7,435 nucleotides of DNA from an uncultured Aliiroseovarius sp. (GTDB taxonomy: Bacteria; Pseudomonadota; Alphaproteobacteria; Rhodobacterales; Rhodobacteraceae). The position numbers were made by a program, and so were the translations under genes. Under the pieces are notes generated by a model. That model did not search any database and had not been told where the DNA came from. It saw only the letters and a program-made list of their open reading frames with translations. Positions 1 through 6,307 of this stretch are shown piece by piece (position 1 is the stretch's first letter; each line of letters begins with the position of its first letter). The DNA is taken from the NCBI GenBank assembly GCA_938023895.1, contig CALJDH010000171.1:1-7435 (forward strand). The letters are read 5' to 3'.

Positions 1-1095
1 GTAGCGGGCGAACTTGCCTTCCGTTTCGACCGAGTTCAGCAGGGCCAGCCCCGCCTCTGGGCTGTCGGCGTAGGACAGCGCCACGGCCTGATTGATCCGC
101 AAAACCGGGTTGGGCTGGCGCGTATAGAGCACGTCATACAACGCCACGATCTGCGCCCAGTCGGTCGAGGCAAAATCGTCGGCCTGCGCATGCACCGCGC
201 TGATCGCTGCTTGAAGCGCATACGGCCCGGCGCGTCCCATCGACAGGGTGGTTTCCACCAACGCCAGTCCTTCGGATATCTTGGCGCGGTCCCAGCGGGC
301 GCGGTTTTGGTGTTCCAGCGGGATAAACGTCCCGCCCTGCCCCTGCCGCGCCAACCTGCGGCTTTCGCCCAACAGCATCAAGGCCAGAAGGCCATGTGCT
401 TCGGGATGGTCGGGCAAGAGGCCGGTCAGGATGCGTCCCAGACGGATCGCCTCGGCCACCAGATCGCCACGGGTTAGCTGGCCGTCGGACGCCTGATAGC
501 CTTCGTTGAAGATCAGATAGATGACGCGCAACACGGCGTCGGTGCGATCGTGCAGGTCTTCAGGCTCGGGCAGTTTGAACGGGATCCCTGCGTCGCGCAG
601 CTTCTTCTTGGCCCGGGTCAGGCGGGCGGCCATGGCGTCGGATTTGTCCAGAAACGCGCGGGCGATCTCGGCCGTGGTCAACCCGCCCAGCGCGCGCAGG
701 GTCAGGGCCACGCGGGACTTTTCTTCGAGCGCCGGGTGGCAGCAGGTATAGATCAGCTCCAACCGGTGGTCGGTGATCAGCATCGGCGTATCCTCAGGGT
801 CGCTTTGGTGCTGTTCCAGCCACAAGGTCAGCTCGGCCTCTTTGCGGGTCGCCGTCGCGGTTCGGCGCAGACGATCCAGCGCTTTGCGGCGCGCGACCGA
901 GATCATCCACGCATCCGGATGACGCGGCGCGCCGGTCTTTGGCCAGACCTCAAGCGCCGAGAGTACGGCATCCTGCAGGCTGTCTTCGGCCAAGGCATAG
1001 TCGCCGATGGACGACACAAGCGACGACAGGATGCGCCCCCAGTCTTCACGGATCAACCGCGTGATCAGCGTTTGAGCTTCAACTGGGGGCAGCAT
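1..1095 (-). CDS. ECF42-type RNA polymerase sigma factor with DUF6596 C-terminal extension (3' end cut by window)
   Basis: This is a sigma-70 family factor of the extracytoplasmic-function type, which directs RNA polymerase to a small promoter set. The minus-strand frame is open from ATG at 1095 to base 1, giving 365 residues without a stop, so the C-terminus is missing; relatives run to roughly 400-420 residues. Region 2 spans about residues 10-78, with DYALAEDSLQDA at 32-43 and DAWMISVARRKALDRLRR at 61-78. Region 4 is about 112-166, with an HTH around LTTAEIARAF (139-148). After that comes the long extension typical of ECF42 factors, with the hallmark FNEGYQAS at 196-203. This extension is thought to take part in controlling activity in place of an anti-sigma factor. 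The ATG lies 6 nt past the stop of the DGPF gene and has no clear Shine-Dalgarno sequence, so translation is probably coupled. The DGPF neighbour is the classic partner of this group. Family assignment is firm; target genes are unknown. Confidence 0.93.
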   Translation of the reverse strand, partial: MLPPVEAQTLITRLIREDWGRILSSLVSSIGDYALAEDSLQDAVLSALEVWPKTGAPRHPDAWMISVARRKALDRLRRTATATRKEAELTLWLEQHQSDPEDTPMLITDHRLELIYTCCHPALEEKSRVALTLRALGGLTTAEIARAFLDKSDAMAARLTRAKKKLRDAGIPFKLPEPEDLHDRTDAVLRVIYLIFNEGYQASDGQLTRGDLVAEAIRLGRILTGLLPDHPEAHGLLALMLLGESRRLARQGQGGTFIPLEHQNRARWDRAKISEGLALVETTLSMGRAGPYALQAAISAVHAQADDFASTDWAQIVALYDVLYTRQPNPVLRINQAVALSYADSPEAGLALLNSVETEGKFARY

Positions 1096-1101
1096 CTAAG
1101 A

Positions 1102-1452
1102 TCAATCGAAAATCATCACCGGGCGCACTTCCACCCGGCCATATTGCGCATCCGGGATCTTGGCGGCGTATTTCAGCGCCTCGTCCAGATCCTTGCAGTC
1201 GAGGATATAGTACCCGCCCAGCTGTTCCTTGGTCTCGGCAAAGGGGCCGTCCACGACCTCGGTCTTGCCGTCACGAACCGAGACGGTAGTTGCGGTCGCC
1301 ACAGGATTAAGGGCCTCGCCCCCAACCATCACACCTGCGTCCTGCACTTCCTGCGTGTAGTCCATATAAGCCTGCATATAGGGGCCAAATTCGTCCGTGC
1401 CGGGCTGCGGGCCGTTATCCTCGGCATTATAAATCAAACAGATATATTGCAT
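1102..1452 (-). CDS. DGPF-domain (YCII-related) protein, 116 aa
   Basis: Small single-domain protein of the YCII/DGPF superfamily, a ferredoxin-like fold. It carries the signature DGPFAETKEQLGGY at residues 68-81, the N-terminal strand MQYICLIYN, and a C-terminal VEVRPVMIFD strand. The full length of 116 residues is normal for the family. I chose the ATG at 1452 because AAAGGA lies just upstream at good spacing and homologues begin with a similar M-[KQ]-Y strand. A longer open frame reaching 1716 has no family support and would run across the promoter. Proteins of this type are encoded next to ECF42 sigma factors across many phyla, but their biochemical role is not established; the superfamily includes YciI-type enzymes and proposed small-molecule-binding proteins. 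It is the first gene of a two-gene operon with the sigma factor and is preceded by an ECF42-like promoter. Confidence 0.93.
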   Translation of the reverse strand: MQYICLIYNAEDNGPQPGTDEFGPYMQAYMDYTQEVQDAGVMVGGEALNPVATATTVSVRDGKTEVVDGPFAETKEQLGGYYILDCKDLDEALKYAAKIPDAQYGRVEVRPVMIFD

Positions 1453-1501
1453 CGGTTTTCCTTTCATCAGTTGGGAAAGGTCTATGCCTTTCTGTGTACC
1501 A

Positions 1502-1528
1502 GACGTTTGAGGATCGGCAAAATCGACA
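1502..1528 (-). promoter_or_regulatory. Candidate ECF42-dependent promoter of the DGPF-sigma operon
   Basis: On the minus strand TGTCGA (1523-1528) is followed by exactly 17 nt and CGTC (1502-1505). This fits the ECF42 promoter signature as I recall it from published work on Streptomyces (TGTCGA at -35, CG[A/T]C at -10). The -10 end sits about 50 nt upstream of the DGPF start codon, leaving a leader of roughly 40 nt. Position and orientation suggest positive autoregulation by the sigma factor encoded second in the operon. The motif is seen directly; its use is inferred. Confidence 0.65.
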
Positions 1529-1596
1529 GATGATCTGCATTTTTCTTTCACCACCCAAACGGGGCAGCGGAAGCTAGGAATGCGCCGATGGCTAAA

Positions 1597-1609
1597 ATCG
1601 TGTAACGAT
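1597..1609. repeat. Short inverted repeat in the divergent DGPF/cupin intergenic region
   Basis: ATCGT-GTA-ACGAT is a perfect 5-bp inverted repeat with a 3-nt spacer, about 40 bp upstream of the cupin start. It could be a small operator half-site pair for cupin control, but a repeat this short is easily produced by chance. No convincing sigma70 -35/-10 pair for the cupin was found around it. Confidence 0.25.
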
Positions 1610-1647
1610 ACGTGTCTGACTGAACATTTCACGCAGAAGGATTCATT

Positions 1648-1983
1648 ATGCCCTTTCCAGATTTCATCACAGAATTGCCCAGCATGGACGTTCCATTCCC
1701 TGAAGATGTGGTGCAAACATCTGCTGTTCGATCAGACCATGGCTTGGTTGCCTTCCTCACCTTCCTAAAAGACATGGAGCTTCCGCCGCATTCACACGGC
1801 CCGCAATGGGGAACGGTTGTCGAAGGCGAGATCGAACTGACCATCGGTGGCGTGACACGAACCTACACGGCGGGTGACAGCTACGACATTCCGGCAGGCG
1901 TCGTGCATGGTGGTCGTATTAAGGCGGGAACGCGCGCCATAGACGTCTTTGCCGAGGCAGATCGATACCCAATCAAGGAATAG
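1648..1983 (+). CDS. Small single-domain cupin protein, 111 aa
   Basis: A single cupin beta-barrel domain, probably cytoplasmic, with no signal peptide or membrane segment. Cupin motif 1 is PPHSHGPQWGTVVEGEIEL (residues 46-64), giving H48 and H50 as metal ligands, with Q53 in place of the usual acidic ligand. Motif 2 is GDSYDIPAGVVH (76-87), giving H87 as the last metal ligand. The HSHxxQWGxVxEGE pattern is, from memory, characteristic of a family of uncharacterised bacterial cupins, so Q53 is probably normal for the group. The ATG at 1648 is preceded by AGAAGGA (1635-1641) at good spacing. The gene is divergent from the DGPF-sigma operon and convergent with the membrane protein gene, separated by only 17 nt with no visible terminator. 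Cupins of this size range from isomerases to dioxygenases to small-molecule sensors; the substrate cannot be predicted. Confidence 0.88.
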   Translation: MPFPDFITELPSMDVPFPEDVVQTSAVRSDHGLVAFLTFLKDMELPPHSHGPQWGTVVEGEIELTIGGVTRTYTAGDSYDIPAGVVHGGRIKAGTRAIDVFAEADRYPIKE

Positions 1984-2000
1984 CGGACACTTCGCCGCCC

Positions 2001-3542
2001 CTAGGGGCACACCCGCGTGTAGTAAAGGAGGCGCAGCGGATTGGGCGCCTCTTCGCCTTTTCTGGCAAGCTCTTCTGAATAATAGACCGGCTCGATCACT
2101 TGCTGGTAGCATCTCGCGAATTCGGGCAAACCCTCTAGCTCTTTCCCGGTCAAGAACCACGCCTCAGAAACATCCACGCCGTGGGATGGGCCGATAATAA
2201 TCCGGTCCGGCGCACGCGACAGAACATATGCGCCGTCCCCTTTGGCATGACCCGGCCAACTCTGGCGCTCGGTCAGAATTGGGACATTCCTGCGCTTCGC
2301 AATCACCGGATCATTCAATCCAAGCATATCGATAAAAGTACGGTTCTGGCCCGCGACAAAGGGGGTCGATCCCGCCGTGTTCAGCGCAATGGTTATGCCC
2401 GTCGGCCAAGTGCTGTCGATGTGGTGGCCGACGATCTCGCCGAAATGGGCGGCGCGGTCCCTGCGTTTTGGCGGCTCGACCAGTGCAACAACCAAGGTTG
2501 CAAGGGCCGAAGCCCCAATAACGGTGTTCCTTGTGCGCACATCCATCATTGCCAGACTTGCCAGAAGCAACAGCGCAAGTGGCGCAATCAACGGTACCAG
2601 CATCCGTGCCCACGGCATGTGGTCCCCTCCGGCCCAGCAGATGTACAGCAATTGCAGAACCGTGGCACTGAGCAGAAATTTCATGGCTGGGTTCAGGTGG
2701 GCTCTTTTCCACATAAAGCCAGCGACCACCAAGGCGATGCCCAATGTTGGGATCGTCACCACGGCGTCGGTAAGATATTCGGCACCGTTCAGAAGCTTCT
2801 CCGACAGGGGCAGATCGGCTTTGGCGTAAAAAGTCAGGGGAAACAGCTCTTTGTAGATCTGCCAGCGGACCCCCATCTGAATGAACGAAACCGCGGCAGG
2901 GATGCCAACCACAATCACGGCGGCCGTCAGACGGGCGCGCCGGCTTTCGGAGCTGGCAAGCAGCAGCCCCAGCCCGGAACCTGCGATAAAGACAGAAGCA
3001 TCCAGCCGCGTCAGGATGGCAAGCGCATAGGCAAGCGCCGCCAATGCCAACAGTCCTGGATGGGGCCGACGCAGATGGGTCAACAACGCGGCCAATCCAC
3101 TGACAAGAAGCGCCGCGACAACAACGGCCTCAAGACCGCCGAGAATCCAGAGCGCTATCGGCGTCGATCCTGCAACGGTCAGCACGGTCAGCGCCCGTCC
3201 CAGCCAGTTTTCCCGACCGGGAACCACGGCACGGGCCGAAACAGCCGTCATCATAAGCAGAACAAAAACCGCGATGGCGTTGACCAGTTGCGCCGACGCA
3301 ATCGCCGAGACTCCAAGCTGCATGAACCAGCTTAACACCACCACATGCAGCAAACTTGTATAGCCTTCCGCCCACTCACCGGGGTTCCATTGAATCAACC
3401 CGGTGTCTGCAAGGGTCCGCGCATAGCGCAGCGTGATATAAGTATCGTCGTGAAAAAAGGCACTGTGCTTGGACACAAGATACGCCAGCACACCAAGCGC
3501 AACAAAAACTGAAAGACTATCGACCGATATCCGTCTCAACAT
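2001..3542 (-). CDS. GT-C fold integral membrane glycosyltransferase-like protein (AftB/LphB-like), 513 aa
   Basis: Polytopic inner-membrane protein with about ten hydrophobic segments between residues 8 and 355 and a C-terminal soluble domain (356-513), probably periplasmic. The first loop carries the paired aspartates typical of GT-C enzymes, HDDTYITLRYARTLAD (31-46), followed by NPGEWAEGYTS (53-63). Further family-type patches are GLEAVVVAAL (136-145), TRLDA (178-182), LTFYAK (236-241), GGDHMPWARMLVP (305-317) and MLGLNDPVIAKR (406-417). This arrangement resembles mycobacterial arabinofuranosyltransferase AftB and Legionella LphB. Such proteins use polyprenyl-phosphate-linked sugars to modify envelope glycans, so a role in surface polysaccharide or glycolipid decoration is inferred; donor and acceptor are unknown. 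I chose ATG 3542 because AAAGGC lies upstream and the protein then begins at the first membrane helix; an in-frame ATG at 3632 would add 30 residues of non-family sequence. No polysaccharide genes flank it. A TTGACG at 3602-3607 might be part of its promoter. Confidence 0.82.
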   Translation of the reverse strand: MLRRISVDSLSVFVALGVLAYLVSKHSAFFHDDTYITLRYARTLADTGLIQWNPGEWAEGYTSLLHVVVLSWFMQLGVSAIASAQLVNAIAVFVLLMMTAVSARAVVPGRENWLGRALTVLTVAGSTPIALWILGGLEAVVVAALLVSGLAALLTHLRRPHPGLLALAALAYALAILTRLDASVFIAGSGLGLLLASSESRRARLTAAVIVVGIPAAVSFIQMGVRWQIYKELFPLTFYAKADLPLSEKLLNGAEYLTDAVVTIPTLGIALVVAGFMWKRAHLNPAMKFLLSATVLQLLYICWAGGDHMPWARMLVPLIAPLALLLLASLAMMDVRTRNTVIGASALATLVVALVEPPKRRDRAAHFGEIVGHHIDSTWPTGITIALNTAGSTPFVAGQNRTFIDMLGLNDPVIAKRRNVPILTERQSWPGHAKGDGAYVLSRAPDRIIIGPSHGVDVSEAWFLTGKELEGLPEFARCYQQVIEPVYYSEELARKGEEAPNPLRLLYYTRVCP

Positions 3543-3677
3543 AGACTTGCCTTTAAATCCACTGCCCACTGGCAACCTAGCGCGAAAGATCCCCGTCGCA
3601 ACGTCAAGTTGATCACGACAGCCCGCTTCCAACAGATATCATGAGGCATCAGCGGAAAATTCGCACCATCAAATGAA

Positions 3678-3707
3678 AAAGCCGCGAAGGTGTCCCTTCG
3701 CGGCTTT
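3678..3707 (-). terminator. Intrinsic terminator downstream of rplT
   Basis: Perfect 13-bp stem (3678-3690 pairing with 3695-3707) with a 4-nt loop and a GC-rich core. On the minus strand the stem ends in a run of five T. It begins 24 nt past the rplT stop codon and should end rpmI-rplT transcripts before the glycosyltransferase-like gene, which therefore needs its own promoter in the 3543-3677 interval. In the opposite direction the T-run is short (TTTC), so it is mainly a one-way terminator. Confidence 0.93.
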
Positions 3708-3730
3708 CGAATTCTACACTGTGATCTGAC

Positions 3731-4096
3731 TTAGGCAGCCAGAGCAGCCTGTGCTTTTTCAACGATCGCACCGAATGCTTCGGGCTCGTGAACGGCCAGA
3801 TCGGCCAGAACCTTACGGTCCACTTCAACGCCAGCCAGGTTCAGGCCGTTGATGAAGCGCGAGTATGTCAGGCTTTCGTCATGCGAACGGACAGCAGCGT
3901 TGATACGCTGGATCCACAGCGCACGGAACTGACGCTTGCGGTTCTTACGGTCACGGGTTGCATACTGGTTCGCCTTGTCGACGGCCTGACGCGCTACCTT
4001 GAAGGTATTCTTGCGGCGGCCATAATAGCCTTTTGCGGCCTTGACGACTTTTTTGTGACGGGCGTGGGTTGTGGTTCCACCTTTAACGCGGGACAT
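3731..4096 (-). CDS. rplT: 50S ribosomal protein L20
   Basis: L20 binds 23S rRNA early and is needed for assembly of the large subunit. The 121 residues match the usual length (about 117-122). The very basic N-terminal extension is intact ([24 protein letters not shown]), as are [21 protein letters not shown] (50-70) and the conserved [26 protein letters not shown] region. ATG at 4096 is preceded by GAGGAGA at ideal spacing. It follows rpmI by 14 nt in the same operon. In several bacteria L20 also represses its own operon by binding the leader RNA; see the leader hairpin upstream of rpmI. The gene commonly found next, pheS, is not here; a strong terminator follows instead. Confidence 0.98.
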   Translation of the reverse strand: MSRVKGGTTTHARHKKVVKAAKGYYGRRKNTFKVARQAVDKANQYATRDRKNRKRQFRALWIQRINAAVRSHDESLTYSRFINGLNLAGVEVDRKVLADLAVHEPEAFGAIVEKAQAALAA

Positions 4097-4110
4097 ATCA
4101 GTATCTCCTC

Positions 4111-4311
4111 TTAGCGGTCGTAGGGCATGTAGCCCTTGACGATCTTAGCGTCGGGGGCGGACAGGGTGGTGTTGCCGCGTGCGTTACGCAGGAACTTGTT
4201 GGTACGTTTGATCATGCCGTGGCGTTTGCCGGCCTGACCTGCGCGGACCTTACCGGTCGCGCTTACCTTGAAGCGCTTTTTGGCGCTCGATTTGGTCTTC
4301 ATCTTGGGCAT
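4111..4311 (-). CDS. rpmI: 50S ribosomal protein L35
   Basis: L35 is a small, strongly basic large-subunit protein. From ATG 4311 the product is 66 residues, the normal size, beginning [20 protein letters not shown] and ending in the conserved [15 protein letters not shown]-started extension of four residues is possible in frame, but the GGAG six bases before ATG 4311 and the family N-terminus decide for the shorter form. First gene of the rpmI-rplT operon, with its own promoter at 4386-4414. In many bacteria infC precedes this pair; here it does not, and the genes ahead are a small membrane protein and pyk. Confidence 0.97.
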   Translation of the reverse strand: MPKMKTKSSAKKRFKVSATGKVRAGQAGKRHGMIKRTNKFLRNARGNTTLSAPDAKIVKGYMPYDR

Positions 4312-4345
4312 TTTCGTCTCCAATTAAAGGTTACGTTGATGCACG

Positions 4346-4368
4346 GTGGGCATGCCACACTAGCCCAC
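4346..4368 (-). other. Hairpin in the rpmI-rplT leader RNA (possible autoregulatory element)
   Basis: The predicted leader between the promoter and rpmI is about 65-70 nt. It contains GTGGGC (4346-4351) and GCCCAC (4363-4368) separated by 11 nt, a 6-bp GC-rich stem. An alternative overlapping pairing, GTGG with CCAC (4346-4358), shares one arm. Leaders of rpmI-rplT operons are regulated by L20 in Escherichia coli and Bacillus subtilis. Whether this short structure does the same is conjecture. Confidence 0.35.
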
Positions 4369-4385
4369 GCGCACATGAAGTTGGC

Positions 4386-4414
4386 CGTATAGGGGCAGAT
4401 CGCCCGACTCGCAA
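4386..4414 (-). promoter_or_regulatory. sigma70-type promoter of rpmI-rplT
   Basis: On the minus strand TTGCGA (4409-4414) is separated by exactly 17 nt from TATACG (4386-4391). Transcription would begin near 4379, about 68 nt ahead of the rpmI ATG. It lies entirely in the gap after the small membrane protein gene and allows strong expression of the ribosomal pair independent of pyk. Confidence 0.75.
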
Positions 4415-4446
4415 GCGTTTTTTACAGGCGCGAACCCCTGCAACCA

Positions 4447-4683
4447 TTAGCCATTCAGGTAGGCCATAAAACTGCTGATGACAGCCTCGAACACCTCAGG
4501 GATTGCGCTGATACTGTAAGCATTTGGCTTGGCACCGATCGCGACGACGATCAGGCCACCGCCGATCAGCAACATGACCGAGGATATGCGGGGGGGATTT
4601 CCGCGGCGGATCGCCCTGAAAATTGCAGGCAAGGCGAAGGCCAGAATGATAATCCCTACTACGAAATACGTGTCATAGACCAT
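4447..4683 (-). CDS. Small two-helix membrane protein of unknown function, 78 aa
   Basis: I do not recognise a named family. The 78-residue product has a hydrophobic segment at about residues 5-23, a short positively charged loop (RAIRRGNPPR, 23-32), a second hydrophobic segment at about 35-52, and a hydrophilic-to-amphipathic tail ending EAVISSFMAYLNG. By the positive-inside rule the loop should be cytoplasmic and both ends periplasmic. ATG 4683 is chosen because GGAGG lies seven bases upstream; the frame stays open to a TTG at 4749 overlapping the pyk stop, but that extension has no ribosome-binding site and no membrane-protein character. It begins 62 nt after pyk on the same strand and may be cotranscribed with it. 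No intrinsic terminator separates it from the rpmI promoter region. Confidence 0.8.
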   Translation of the reverse strand: MVYDTYFVVGIIILAFALPAIFRAIRRGNPPRISSVMLLIGGGLIVVAIGAKPNAYSISAIPEVFEAVISSFMAYLNG

Positions 4684-4745
4684 GATCACGCCTCCATCGA
4701 TAATACCACCTCGATGCTCCGTGCGCCGAGGATAGCATAAATCGA

Positions 4746-6185
4746 TCAAGTTGCGTAGATCATACTTTCGTCACAGGGGGCGACGCGCAGAATGTTGGTG
4801 GTTCCGGGCACGTTGAAGGGCACACCAGCAGTCACAACGATCTGGTCGGTTTCTTCCGCAAAGCCGGCGCTGCGCGCGGCGCGCGCGGCGGATACCACTG
4901 CTGCCTTGAAGCGCTCAACCTCACCGGCGGTCACGAAACAATTGGTTCCCCAAGACAGACACAGACGACGGGCCGTGCCGCGCAGCGGGGTCAGCGCGAT
5001 GATCGGCACGCGGGGACGTTCCCGCGAGGTCAAAAGCGCCGTGGTGCCCGATTGGGTAAAGCAACAGATCGCCTTGATGTCCGTGGTTTCCGCAATTTCA
5101 CGCGCTGCGGCCACAATCGCGTCATTGATGCCGGACCGACTGGCCACGCGCGATGCCTCGACCTGTTCCAGATAGGTCTCGTCGCTTTCGACCTCGACGG
5201 CAACGGCGTTCATGGTGGCCACGGCCTCGACCGGGTACTGGCCTGCCGCACTTTCCGCCGACAGCATCACCGCATCCGCACCGTCGTAGATCGCATTCGC
5301 CACGTCCGAAACTTCGGCCCGCGTGGGCATCGGGCTTTCGATCATGCTTTCCAGCATCTGCGTGGCAACGATCACCGGCTTACCGGCGCGGCGGCAGTCA
5401 TGCACCAGACGCTTCTGGATCGGCGGCACCGCATGCACAGGCAGTTCAACACCAAGATCACCACGGGCAACCATGATCCCATCCGAGGCCTTCAGAATCT
5501 CGGCAAAGGCATCCACGGCGGCGGGCTTTTCGATCTTCGACAGCACGGCGGCTCGCCCTTTGGCCAAATCACGTGCCTCTTCCACGTCCTCGGGACGCTG
5601 CACGAAGCTGAGCGCCAGCCAGTCCACGCCCAGCTGACAGGCAAATTCCAGATCTGCGCGGTCCTTGTCGGACAGCGCCGCCAGCGGCAGCACGACGTCC
5701 GGCACGTTCACGCCCTTGCGGTCAGAAATCGTTCCGCCGACCTCGACCTCGCAATTGGCGAAATCCGGACCGCAGTCCTTGACCTTCAGGCGCAGCTTGC
5801 CGTCATTCACCAGAAGGGTCGATCCGGGCTTCAGCGCCTCGAAAATCTCGGGATGAGGCAGACAGACGCGATGGCCTTCACCGGGGGTATCGTCCAGATC
5901 AAAGCGGAATTCTTGCCCCTCTTCGATATCCGCGGCGCCCGCGGCGAACACGCCGCAACGCAACTTCGGCCCCTGAAGGTCGGCCAGAATCGCAATCGGG
6001 CGATCCAGATCCTTCTCGACCTGACGCACCAAGGCGTGACGATCGCGCTGCTCGTCATGGGTTCCGTGGGACATATTCATGCGGAAGACATCGGCCCCGG
6101 CCTCGAACAGCGCACGAATTGTATCGTAGTCGCTGGAAGACGGACCAAGTGTTGCGACGATCTTGACATTACGATGGCGTCTCAC
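4746..6185 (-). CDS. pyk: Pyruvate kinase
   Basis: Cytosolic enzyme that transfers phosphate from phosphoenolpyruvate to ADP, giving pyruvate and ATP. This is the last step of the lower glycolytic or Entner-Doudoroff route. The 479 residues are the full usual length. Motifs in order: nucleotide/PEP site FRMNMSHG (34-41), ADLQGPKLR (68-76), the B domain at about 77-165, LSFVQRPEDV (192-201), the catalytic lysine in SKIEKP (216-221, K218), Mg-binding VARGDLG (239-245), and VATQMLESM (273-281) followed by PTRAEVSDVANAIYDGADAV (287-306). The C-terminal effector domain contains TQSGTTALLTSRERP (377-391). The start is GTG at 6185, with GAGAGG (6192-6197) six bases upstream; no ATG start fits the family N-terminus. 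Expression is probably controlled from the operator-bearing region at 6225-6272. The small membrane protein gene follows on the same strand. Confidence 0.97.
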   Translation of the reverse strand: MRRHRNVKIVATLGPSSSDYDTIRALFEAGADVFRMNMSHGTHDEQRDRHALVRQVEKDLDRPIAILADLQGPKLRCGVFAAGAADIEEGQEFRFDLDDTPGEGHRVCLPHPEIFEALKPGSTLLVNDGKLRLKVKDCGPDFANCEVEVGGTISDRKGVNVPDVVLPLAALSDKDRADLEFACQLGVDWLALSFVQRPEDVEEARDLAKGRAAVLSKIEKPAAVDAFAEILKASDGIMVARGDLGVELPVHAVPPIQKRLVHDCRRAGKPVIVATQMLESMIESPMPTRAEVSDVANAIYDGADAVMLSAESAAGQYPVEAVATMNAVAVEVESDETYLEQVEASRVASRSGINDAIVAAAREIAETTDIKAICCFTQSGTTALLTSRERPRVPIIALTPLRGTARRLCLSWGTNCFVTAGEVERFKAAVVSAARAARSAGFAEETDQIVVTAGVPFNVPGTTNILRVAPCDESMIYAT

Positions 6186-6224
6186 GGCGCACCTCTCTTT
6201 CGTTTCTTACGCGGGGTTAGCCGC

Positions 6225-6253
6225 TCTATGCCCTATTTTGTTAGCGCTGACAA
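6225..6253 (-). promoter_or_regulatory. Candidate sigma70-type promoter of pyk
   Basis: On the minus strand TTGTCA (6248-6253, one mismatch to TTGACA) is followed by a 17-nt spacer and CATAGA (6225-6230), a weak -10. Start of transcription would be near 6218, about 33 nt ahead of the GTG. Operator 1 (6239-6252) overlaps the -35 box and spacer and operator 2 lies just upstream, an arrangement suited to repression. The poor -10 match lowers confidence. Confidence 0.5.
6239..6252. promoter_or_regulatory. LacI/GalR-type operator 1 in the pyk/amidohydrolase divergent region
   Basis: TGTTAGCGCTGACA is an imperfect palindrome, one base away from the perfect TGTTAGCGCTAACA. Its central CG step and 14-bp length are the usual form of LacI/GalR-family operators. 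It overlaps the predicted pyk -35 box. The cognate regulator is not in this window. Confidence 0.7.
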
Positions 6254-6258
6254 CAAAA

Positions 6259-6272
6259 TGTTAGCGCTCACA
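6259..6272. promoter_or_regulatory. LacI/GalR-type operator 2 in the pyk/amidohydrolase divergent region
   Basis: TGTTAGCGCTCACA differs from operator 1 only at one base (C for G at position 11) and from the perfect palindrome by the same single position. The two centres are exactly 20 bp apart, about two helical turns, so two dimers could bind the same face of the DNA. It overlaps an in-frame upstream ATG of the amidohydrolase gene (6272), which argues that this ATG is not the real start. Confidence 0.7.
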
Positions 6273-6307
6273 TGTGGCGCTCGGCGTTGACCTCGCTTAA
6301 AGGGGAT

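Noticed and set aside
550..1533. Plus-strand open frame of 327 codons across the sigma/DGPF region
   Set aside because: It is antisense to two genes with clear family motifs, crosses their intergenic promoter, lacks any recognisable domain and is explained by high GC and codon bias on the opposite strand.
1453..1716. Longer start of the DGPF protein, adding 88 residues
   Set aside because: The extension has no family match, overlaps the ECF42-like promoter and part of the cupin gene, and the internal ATG at 1452 has a good ribosome-binding site and the conserved N-terminus.
1984..2000. Terminator between the convergent cupin and GT-C genes
   Set aside because: The 17-nt gap contains no inverted repeat or T-run.
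2181..3335. Plus-strand open frame of 384 codons opposite the GT-C gene
   Set aside because: The translation is low-complexity, rich in Gln, Arg and Gly without hydrophobic core patterns, while the minus strand encodes a coherent membrane protein with family motifs.
4411..4441. Possible intrinsic terminator with a T-run at 4418-4423
   Set aside because: The only adjacent stem on the plus strand is 3 bp, and on the minus strand the run reads as A, so it cannot end the minus-strand genes.
5052..6290. Plus-strand open frame of 412 codons opposite pyk
   Set aside because: It is a shadow of the pyruvate kinase gene; His/Arg/Gln-rich composition and no domain signature.
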